Origin: a virus
Direction: 5' to 3' (one strand)
Virus record (IMG/VR): IMGVR_UViG_3300020404_001043
Coordinates: 1 to 28,020 of that record
Length of the DNA: 28,020 bases
The notes below the pieces were generated by a model. It worked only from the letters and a program-made list of their open reading frames with translations, was not told where the DNA came from and did not search any database. Both the position numbers and the translations under genes were made by a program. Positions 22,104 through 28,020 of the stretch are shown here, one piece after another. Every line of letters begins with the position of its first letter. Positions within the stretch are counted from its first letter, which is position 1.

Positions 22104-22498
22104 TGACGCAGTCGCAGGGAAGAATCATCATAAGTGGTGATCCAACCGAACATCCAGAATGGGAAGGCGTACTAGACAATTTAAAAGTTGAAAGCCTTCC
22201 CATCAAGTACGTTTCCGAACTAATACTCAATTTAAACACAGACCCTAAGAAAAAAGTAATAATAGATGTACCTTCTATTGTAGCACAAAGTCCTAATCTT
22301 GATCAAGCGGCACAGAGGGTAAACAATATTATTAGAGAAAACACTCCAAATTTAATTACTATTGATTTCAAAGTAAATGTTGGTGGTGTGCAAAAACAAG
22401 TAGCAGAAATTAAAAATGCTTTTAACAAAAGAGTAAACAAAAAGTTCAAAGCCAACAACGCAGAAAGAAAGAGAAAAAAACGTGAGCAAAGAAAGTAA
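22103..22498 (+). CDS. hypothetical phage protein with basic tail
   Basis: 131 residues. RIIISGDPTEHPEWEGVL and KKVIIDVPSIV suggest a Rossmann-like alpha/beta start. The last 30 residues are very basic (KRVNKKFKANNAERKRKKRE), consistent with nucleic-acid binding. No family recognised. The 3' end overlaps thyX by 17 bases. Confidence 0.65.
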   Translation: MTQSQGRIIISGDPTEHPEWEGVLDNLKVESLPIKYVSELILNLNTDPKKKVIIDVPSIVAQSPNLDQAAQRVNNIIRENTPNLITIDFKVNVGGVQKQVAEIKNAFNKRVNKKFKANNAERKRKKREQRK

Positions 22499-23171
22499 CA
22501 TTGTAAAATTAGTTTCCTATTCAAAACCAACACTTGAATATCTTACAGAAGGAATGAGCAATGATAATCTTTTAGATTTGGTTGCCTTTTGTGCAAGGGT
22601 AAGTAACCCGTCAAATCAAATGAATACTGAAACAAGTGAAAAACTTGTAAAGTATTTGATTAAACATCAACATTGGTCTCCATTAGAAATGGTAAATGCT
22701 TGTATGGAAATTAATACTACTAGAGATATAGCACATCAAATTGTAAGACATAGAAGTTTTGCTTTCCAAGAGTTTAGTCAACGATATGCTGATCCAAACG
22801 ATCAAGGAGATTTGTTCGAATACAGTGAAGCAAGATTGCAGGACGAAAAGAACAGACAGAACAGCATAACAACTGAAGATAAAAAATTACAACAAGAATG
22901 GTTATGGGCACAGATGCGTATTGCCCATTTGGCAAAGAAGGAATATGACTGGGCAATTAAAAAAGGTATTGCTAAAGAACAGGCACGTAAAGTATTGCCA
23001 GAAGGACTTACAAAAACACGATTGTACATGAATGGAACACTAAGAAGTTGGATCCATTACATTGAACTTCGTGGTGCTAATGGCACACAAAAAGAACACA
23101 TGGAAATTGCTCATGCCTGTGCAGAAGTAATTGCCAAAGTTTTTCCATTGGCAAAAGAACTAAATGTATGA
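22482..23171 (+). CDS. thyX: flavin-dependent thymidylate synthase
   Basis: Makes dTMP from dUMP using FAD and methylene-tetrahydrofolate. The ThyX signature RHRx7S is intact (R89-H90-R91, S99 in RHRSFAFQEFS), preceded by HWSPLEM and followed by SQRYAD. 229 residues is the normal length. Start is GTG at 22482, inside the previous gene. It overlaps the dCMP deaminase gene by ATGA, pairing the two steps that supply dUMP and dTMP. Confidence 0.96.
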   Translation: MSKESNIVKLVSYSKPTLEYLTEGMSNDNLLDLVAFCARVSNPSNQMNTETSEKLVKYLIKHQHWSPLEMVNACMEINTTRDIAHQIVRHRSFAFQEFSQRYADPNDQGDLFEYSEARLQDEKNRQNSITTEDKKLQQEWLWAQMRIAHLAKKEYDWAIKKGIAKEQARKVLPEGLTKTRLYMNGTLRSWIHYIELRGANGTQKEHMEIAHACAEVIAKVFPLAKELNV

Positions 23172-23587
23172 AAGAAAAATTCATAAACGCCTACATGGAC
23201 GTTGCAAAACGTTTCGCAAAATTATCTCATGCACAAAGACTTAATGTAGGAGCAATAGTGGTCAAGGATGACCGTATTATTTCTATTGGCTATAATGGTA
23301 TGCCTAGTGGTTGGCCAAATCAATGCGAAGAAGCCAATGTCACTAAACCTGAAGTATTACATGCTGAATCAAATGCTATTGCCAAATTAGCAAAAAGCAA
23401 CGAAAGTGGCGACGGAGCAGATATCTTTATTACCCATGCACCCTGTATGGAATGTGCCAAATTGATTTATCAAACAGGAATCAAACGTGTATTCTATGGA
23501 GAGGATTATCGCAGTTTGGATGGAATAAACTTCTTAATTGCGTCTAAAATAAACGTTATTAAAGTAGATACTATAACTGAAGCATAG
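23168..23587 (+). CDS. cd: dCMP deaminase
   Basis: Converts dCMP to dUMP, feeding ThyX. The zinc site is HAE (65-67) plus PCMEC (92-96: C93, C96), and the GYNGMPSG (41-48) substrate loop is typical of dCMP deaminases. 139 residues. Last gene of the plus-strand block; no strong intrinsic terminator was found after it. Confidence 0.94.
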   Translation: MKEKFINAYMDVAKRFAKLSHAQRLNVGAIVVKDDRIISIGYNGMPSGWPNQCEEANVTKPEVLHAESNAIAKLAKSNESGDGADIFITHAPCMECAKLIYQTGIKRVFYGEDYRSLDGINFLIASKINVIKVDTITEA

Positions 23588-23597
23588 ATACTATAAC
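23565..23597. repeat. 13-base direct repeat at the convergent junction
   Basis: TAGATACTATAAC occurs at 23565-23577 and again at 23585-23597, spanning the dCMP deaminase stop codon. The rest of the gap to 23647 holds only a weak AT-rich inverted repeat (CTTAAA 23612-23617 / TTTAAG 23623-23628). Confidence 0.6.
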
Positions 23598-23647
23598 ACC
23601 GCTGTATGACGCTTAAAATACGTTTAAGACGCCTTTATATACGTACT

Positions 23648-25387
23648 TTATACTAATATTTCTACTAGTTTTGTTTCTGAAGATTGATTGGATTCTATTG
23701 CTTTTCCAATAATACAAATTGAATTTGGCATAGCACTATCTTTGGCTAAAGCAGTTCCTGTGCCCGGTTCTGTACCAGTAACAATTAAATCACCTTTGTT
23801 TACAGGACCTTGTATTTTGCATGGTACTCTACCACGCAGTGCCACAGCAACACCTTCGCTTGTACTATTCATTAGGTATGCAGGATCTGTTGAAATAACA
23901 CCTGCAACCCTGTAATCACAAAAATTGCTTGTTACTGTAACTTCTTGCTCACCACCTAGTATTACTACTGTGCCTGGTTCGTAAACTTCATCACTTGTAT
24001 ACATTTCTGCCAAGTCAGCAAACTGAGCCGCTGTTGCAGTTCCTTCAAATTTACGTGCAAATATATCACCGTTGTTATCTCTTTGTGCAATGGTTCCTGA
24101 AACAGTAGATGTATTAGCAACTGCATTATTCAATGCTTGTGAATTAGTTGCAGTACCATTGACTATATTAACATTAATATCACCGTTTCCGTCTCTTGCA
24201 ACAATAGTGTTGTTTACTAAAAGTGTTGCCGCCGCTCTTGCAGTACCACTATCTACAACAACTTTGTTAGCAATATCTGAAGTACCTGTAACTGTTGCGT
24301 TTAATGTTCCATTTACAGTTAAATTATTAAATGCACTTGTGCCTGTTGACGCAGTAACATTACCTGTTACGTTACCAGTTAAGTTTCCTGTTACATTACC
24401 TGTTACGTTACCTGTTACTGGACCAGCAATAGCACTTGCAACTAAATTGTCAAAGAATGCCGAACCCCATCTAACTGATGCTGTTCCTACTGATCCTGTT
24501 CCGTCACTGTTTGGAATAAATGTATTTCCACTAAACTTACCAACAATAGCACTTCCTGTACCTGTGTTAACACTAAAGTTTAGAATGTTACCAACTTGGT
24601 TAGTTAAGTTACCTTGATCTCCACCTGTAACATGTAATTTAATATCTTGTCCATTACCAACTGTTAAACCTTCGTCATTTAAAAATTTAACTAGATCTGC
24701 AAAACTTTGTAGTCCACTGTTTAGAACATATTGTGAAGCAGGAATGCCTCCAAGGTTATCTGCGTTTACTGCCGAACCATGATATCTAATACCCGGAATA
24801 GTAGAATCACTTGCAAGGTTAAAACCTTTTTTGATTGCACTGAAACCTGGAATAGGATTTCTATTACTGTCTAATGTAAATTCATCTTTTGCAGTAATGC
24901 CCATTACATCATCATTAACTGTAAATGTTAAAATAGTTCTGTCATTTGCACTAATATCTTTAACAACTTTTGAAGTTACTTGTGAAACACCTTCACCACC
25001 TGTTGATACTGGACCAACTAATATAAAATCTTCACCATTGTAAACGTATAACTGTTCACCATCAGTTTCCCACCAAAGATCTCCTCTTGCTAAACCTGTT
25101 GGTTGGTTGTTGCCAATTTCGGCACCACCTGCAATTCTAAATCTGTTACCATCATAAAACTTAATAACACGGTTAGCACTGTCATACCAAACTTGTCCTG
25201 CTTGTGGATTAGGTGGTTGATTAGCACCTGCGAAACTTTCTAAAAGATGTACAAAGTTTTCATTTATAATTTCACCAAAACCTGCGTAGTTTTTACCTAC
25301 AAGTTTGATGTCAGTTGTATTATCAACTGTACCGTCTTGTATTACAGCAATTTGTTTTCCGTTGTATGTATTAATAATATATGGCAT
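23648..25387 (-). CDS. tail-fibre-like virion protein with GNVTG repeats
   Basis: 579 residues, probably a trimeric fibre or baseplate-attached protein. The N-terminal 130 residues (MPYIINTYNGKQIAVIQDGT, then NYAGFGEIINENFVHLLESF, GQVWYD, GDLWWETDGEQLYVYNG) match the attachment region of virion proteins common in marine T4-like phages. The middle is Asn/Gly/Thr-rich with a GNVTG tandem. The C-terminal 125 residues (EMYTSDEVYEPGTVVILGGE onward, then YRVAGVIS, GRVPCKIQGPVNKGDLIV) form a separate domain resembling the C-terminal module of phage fibre proteins with autoproteolytic or chaperone-like ends; whether it cleaves is unknown. AAGGA 6 bases upstream supports the start. Receptor binding is inference. 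Confidence 0.82.
   Translation of the reverse strand: MPYIINTYNGKQIAVIQDGTVDNTTDIKLVGKNYAGFGEIINENFVHLLESFAGANQPPNPQAGQVWYDSANRVIKFYDGNRFRIAGGAEIGNNQPTGLARGDLWWETDGEQLYVYNGEDFILVGPVSTGGEGVSQVTSKVVKDISANDRTILTFTVNDDVMGITAKDEFTLDSNRNPIPGFSAIKKGFNLASDSTIPGIRYHGSAVNADNLGGIPASQYVLNSGLQSFADLVKFLNDEGLTVGNGQDIKLHVTGGDQGNLTNQVGNILNFSVNTGTGSAIVGKFSGNTFIPNSDGTGSVGTASVRWGSAFFDNLVASAIAGPVTGNVTGNVTGNLTGNVTGNVTASTGTSAFNNLTVNGTLNATVTGTSDIANKVVVDSGTARAAATLLVNNTIVARDGNGDINVNIVNGTATNSQALNNAVANTSTVSGTIAQRDNNGDIFARKFEGTATAAQFADLAEMYTSDEVYEPGTVVILGGEQEVTVTSNFCDYRVAGVISTDPAYLMNSTSEGVAVALRGRVPCKIQGPVNKGDLIVTGTEPGTGTALAKDSAMPNSICIIGKAIESNQSSETKLVEILV
24353..24423 (-). repeat. degenerate 12-base tandem repeat encoding GNVT units
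   Basis: On the plus strand the unit reads roughly ACCTGTTACRTT and encodes VTGNVTGNVTGNLTGNVTG in the minus-strand fibre gene. About six copies with single-base changes. Such repeats form regular beta structures in fibres and can vary in copy number. Confidence 0.75.
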
Positions 25388-25413
25388 ATTGATTCCTTAT
25401 TACCAGTATTTAC

Positions 25414-25893
25414 CTATTCTTCGCCCATACGCAGTTTCCTACTTAATTCGCTCATTTCTTTAGTTTGAACGTCATAAGCATCTGGGTTTGCTTTGTAACT
25501 GTCTAGTTTTGCTTTTGTTCTATCTCTTTGATCTTTGATCCATGCCATCATTTTCTGAAACTCAGGAGTGTTAGGCATATCACTTTTATTAATCATGTCA
25601 ATCATAATGTTGAGTTGTTTGTGTATAGGATATTCTTCTTCAATTGTTAATCTTAATTCTTCTTTAACAATTTCTTCGTCAATAAATTTTTTAGTAGATT
25701 TAACATCTTTAATTTTAACTACTTTTCCATCTTCCCAGCCACCTAAAAATGTTTCAATAGTAGGATCATATTCAACAGTTTTTATGTTTACAGAATCTGG
25801 ATCAATTCCAAATGTAGGTTGATCTGGTGGTAAGTGACCTAACATTACACCGTTAGTAGCATTGAACATCATTTTAAATTTTTCTTTTGCCAT
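25414..25893 (-). CDS. hypothetical protein between fibre genes
   Basis: 159 residues, acidic N-terminal half and helical, charged C-terminal half (TPEFQKMMAWIKDQRDRTKA, then MSELSRKLRMGEE). The first 60 residues (FNATNGVMLGHLPPDQPTF) could be a small beta domain. No family recognised. Placement between two fibre-type genes suggests a fibre assembly chaperone or minor structural protein, which is inference. It begins 4 bases after the upstream gene ends and finishes 26 bases before the next fibre gene. Confidence 0.7.
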   Translation of the reverse strand: MAKEKFKMMFNATNGVMLGHLPPDQPTFGIDPDSVNIKTVEYDPTIETFLGGWEDGKVVKIKDVKSTKKFIDEEIVKEELRLTIEEEYPIHKQLNIMIDMINKSDMPNTPEFQKMMAWIKDQRDRTKAKLDSYKANPDAYDVQTKEMSELSRKLRMGEE

Positions 25894-25897
25894 ATCC

Positions 25898-26386
25898 TTA
25901 TTCCCATATTAAACAAAGACTGTATTTGTTATCTTCGTTTTCCTTTATCTTAGTTACTTCATGCCATGTACTTATTGGCATTTCAAACATAGCACCTTTT
26001 TTCTCTTGTACTAAATGCTCTTTTTCTTCTTTATCCCAATATTTAAAATGAGGTTTGCCCTCTGTTAAAAATACAAGTTTAAATTTCCAATATCCTCCGG
26101 CACTGTCTTGATGTCTTATTAACCAATCGCCTGGTTGATATCTGTTAACAACAATTTGTGAACACCATTGTCTTTCATCTGGTATTGTTTTCCAAACTGT
26201 TTCAACTAATTCTTCTTCCATGTCTTTTTCATATAAACTAGCAAAACAACTTTCACCATATATAGTTGCATGTTTATCGGTACCACCGATACCTCTATTA
26301 GTAAACTTGTTATCTAATTCATGCTTTTCTACTAGTTCCATAATATCGTCTACATTTGTAATAAAATTTTCTTTAACTTCATACAT
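25898..26386 (-). CDS. 2OG-Fe(II) oxygenase (prolyl-hydroxylase-like)
   Basis: 162 residues counted from the ATG at 26386. The metal triad is RHQDS (H92-x-D94) and TWHEV (H142), with K154 or a nearby residue as candidate 2-oxoglutarate contact. NRYQPGDWLIRHQD and GAMFEMPISTWHEV are typical of P4H-type oxygenases in marine phages. The start at 26386 overlaps the previous stop as TAATG; an ATG at 26410 would overlap the fibre gene by 25 bases and is less likely. Its position within the late fibre genes suggests a virion or host-surface protein substrate (inference). Confidence 0.8.
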   Translation of the reverse strand: MYEVKENFITNVDDIMELVEKHELDNKFTNRGIGGTDKHATIYGESCFASLYEKDMEEELVETVWKTIPDERQWCSQIVVNRYQPGDWLIRHQDSAGGYWKFKLVFLTEGKPHFKYWDKEEKEHLVQEKKGAMFEMPISTWHEVTKIKENEDNKYSLCLIWE

Positions 26387-28020
26387 TAAATTGAACCTTT
26401 GTAAATCCATGCAGATGAACTTGACACTGTTTCTCTATCAAAGTTATATACTGCTACCGTAGTTGCAAAACCTCCTAATGATATAGTGCCAGTCCATATT
26501 GATGATGCTCCTGCTCTTTTAAATGTAACATTACCTACTGGAATTTGCACAGTCAATTCGTTTGACGCAAAAGTTTCTACAATACCGTTACGCACTACAA
26601 CCACTTTTGCACCTTGTACAGCATTGGTGCTAAATTCATTTGCCTGTTGTGCATTTAACGGATTAGTAAACACTGCCCAAGCATTCAATGTACTTGCTTG
26701 TAATTGACTTAGGAATGTACCTGCAACACTTGTTGTAACAACATTATCTGTTACTGTGGTAGTTTGTCCAGAAGCACTTAATTCAAATTCATATCCAACT
26801 GTTGGAGATTTTTTGTTAATCAAATCTGTAGTATTTGCAATCGTTGTTTTTACAGTACGACCACCAATATATCCAATTCCTCTTTGTGTTGTTGTACCCA
26901 TTTTTTCATAAAATGCTGGTTGACCTCTGCCATCAACACCATGATCTGCAAAATAATAACTTCCTATAATTCTTGCTTTTGTTCCTTCTAAAAAATTCTC
27001 CGGTGGAGCAAGTCTTGTCAGTTGTTGTTTAACATCATTGGTATTCATGTCTTTTGTGTCTAAGAAGAACTGTATGTCTTGTCCTATCTTAGCAAACTTT
27101 GTATCTACATATTCTTTAATTGCACGTTCAGATACTAAATTGGTTGAATAATTTTGTAGGAACTGTCCATCATCTGAAAATCTTGTTATTTCATTTCCAA
27201 CTGCATCTACAAATTTTTGTGATTTAACTTGTATTGCTGGAGCATTTTTTCCAATGTCTGCACCATCAATTACTGTTGCGTTTGTAATTGTTCCACCACG
27301 CATATCTGCGTTTGTAATTCTTGAGTCATTTACTGTTACTCTGTCAATTAACAAATCGCCTATATTAACATTTGGATCAGTTTGTGGAGATGTAATTGCA
27401 CCTCTACCTATTCTACCTAAAGATAAATTTACATTAGTTGCCGTAAGTGCTTGATGTGTAGCACTTCCATTAAAAATTGAAGATCCTGTAAATGTATTTG
27501 TACCTGTTAATGTGTTACTTTGATTTGTGTAAACTCCATTATCTACAAAAGCGGCAACACCTTCAAATCTACCTTTACGTGTTCCTGCATTTGTAGGAAT
27601 CAAAGGAGCAGTTGTAGTTGCATCTACGTCAACTACTGTTAATCCGTTTGTTGCTTGTGAGTTACCAACATTGATTGTGAATGATTTACCTGTGTCAGGA
27701 TCAACAACTGTGTTACCTTGACTGTCTTGTAATTGACCTCTGTTGGCTCCTGTTGTAGTACCAACCATAGATCCTGATAAAGTTCCTATAAAGTTTGCAT
27801 AAACATCATTCGCATATATGTTTCTATACTGTCTACTTGGTGAACCTAAACTTACTTCATTGTCTTGGAACGGTAGAACATTTTTTCCTTTAATGTAAAT
27901 TACAGTTTTATCTGCACCACTTCCTGAGTATGCAACACCTAAGTTAAGTTGATCTTGAAATTCTGCAAATATACTAGGTTGATTTGAATTAATAACTTTT
28001 AATGAAAGTTCTAATGCATC
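26386..28020 (-). CDS. virion structural / fibre protein, 5' end outside window
   Basis: At least 544 residues. The frame stays open to base 28020, with no stop between 27768 and the window edge, and the extra 84 codons look coding (for example ALELSLKVINSNQPSIFAEF, then GSPSRQYRNIYANDVYANF). The ATG at 27768 is therefore internal. The middle is Asn/Thr-rich with repeated TNT/TGTNTFTG-like and ITNADMRGGTITNATVIDGA stretches, suggesting a beta-helical or fibrous stalk. A helical region (residues about 215-250 from the internal Met) and a beta-rich C-terminal domain follow. It is coupled to the oxygenase by TAATG. Type of fibre is not determinable. Confidence 0.8.
   Translation of the reverse strand, partial: DALELSLKVINSNQPSIFAEFQDQLNLGVAYSGSGADKTVIYIKGKNVLPFQDNEVSLGSPSRQYRNIYANDVYANFIGTLSGSMVGTTTGANRGQLQDSQGNTVVDPDTGKSFTINVGNSQATNGLTVVDVDATTTAPLIPTNAGTRKGRFEGVAAFVDNGVYTNQSNTLTGTNTFTGSSIFNGSATHQALTATNVNLSLGRIGRGAITSPQTDPNVNIGDLLIDRVTVNDSRITNADMRGGTITNATVIDGADIGKNAPAIQVKSQKFVDAVGNEITRFSDDGQFLQNYSTNLVSERAIKEYVDTKFAKIGQDIQFFLDTKDMNTNDVKQQLTRLAPPENFLEGTKARIIGSYYFADHGVDGRGQPAFYEKMGTTTQRGIGYIGGRTVKTTIANTTDLINKKSPTVGYEFELSASGQTTTVTDNVVTTSVAGTFLSQLQASTLNAWAVFTNPLNAQQANEFSTNAVQGAKVVVVRNGIVETFASNELTVQIPVGNVTFKRAGASSIWTGTISLGGFATTVAVYNFDRETVSSSSAWIYKGSI

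Noticed and set aside
21746-22153. 135-residue minus-strand open frame
   Set aside because: Antisense to a Lys/Thr/Val-rich gene and without start signals; composition is that of a shadow frame.
23612-23628. Bidirectional terminator between the convergent genes
   Set aside because: The only stem is six A/T-rich pairs with no clear T-run on either side, too weak to call.
24353-24423. CRISPR-like short repeats
   Set aside because: The 12-base units are contiguous, degenerate and encode a GNVT peptide repeat in frame; there are no spacers.
24072-24617. 181-residue plus-strand open frame opposite the fibre gene
   Set aside because: It is a hydrophobic, Pro/Val/Leu-rich mirror of the repetitive minus-strand gene, with no ribosome site; a shadow frame.
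27766-27768. ATG as start of the outer minus-strand fibre gene
   Set aside because: The frame continues without a stop to base 28020 with protein-like sequence, so the true start lies outside the window.

Overview
This window is a segment of a large AT-rich marine T4-like myovirus (Caudoviricetes). The T4-type replication proteins (family B DNA polymerase, PCNA-fold clamp, FEN-like RNase H), the tightly packed genes with ATGA/TAATG overlaps, and the cyanophage/pelagiphage-style virion proteins on the minus strand all point this way. Base composition looks close to one third G+C by eye. No photosynthesis gene, tRNA, integrase or bacterial housekeeping gene is visible, so the host cannot be fixed; a marine bacterium such as SAR11 or a picocyanobacterium is an inference.

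Layout. 1-23587 is a plus-strand early/middle block. 1-4044: C-terminal part of the DNA polymerase, sliding clamp, and a DpdA-type transglycosylase. 4045-6776: small genes, a divergent QueD-like T-fold protein and a GT-B glycosyltransferase. 6817-8181: GTP cyclohydrolase I (folE) and a YhhQ-type queuosine-precursor transporter, ended by a strong terminator. 8235-11185: cupin-like protein, DUF2693-like protein, phosphoribosyltransferase, ClpP-like protease, MBD4-like DNA glycosylase and HIT protein. 11234-16880: queE, small proteins, a 2OG-Fe(II) oxygenase, RNase H/FEN nuclease and an M15 endolysin. 16991-20722: a MoxR AAA+ ATPase and its VWA/metallopeptidase-like partner, bracketing two nuclease-like genes, with individual sigma70-like promoters and a cUUCGg terminator. 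20723-23587: small conserved phage proteins, thyX and dCMP deaminase. 23648-28020 is a convergent minus-strand late block: two long fibre/structural proteins (the outer one runs off the window), a small protein, and a second 2OG-Fe(II) oxygenase.

How it fits together. FolE, the QueD-like protein and QueE would make 7-carboxy-7-deazaguanine from GTP. YhhQ could import preQ0/preQ1, and DpdA would exchange guanine in DNA for the 7-deazaguanine base. No QueC is present in the window. DpdA ends in a peptide resembling the clamp-binding tail of the adjacent DNA polymerase, which suggests modification coupled to replication. Further DNA-directed genes (glycosyltransferase, MBD4-like glycosylase) lie nearby. 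The sequence also appears to lack AGCT and GCWGC entirely. Ala-Ala codon pairs are steered to GCG/GCC first codons, a strong sign of past restriction pressure that complements the base-modification pathway. ThyX, dCMP deaminase and the phosphoribosyltransferase fit nucleotide supply for replication.
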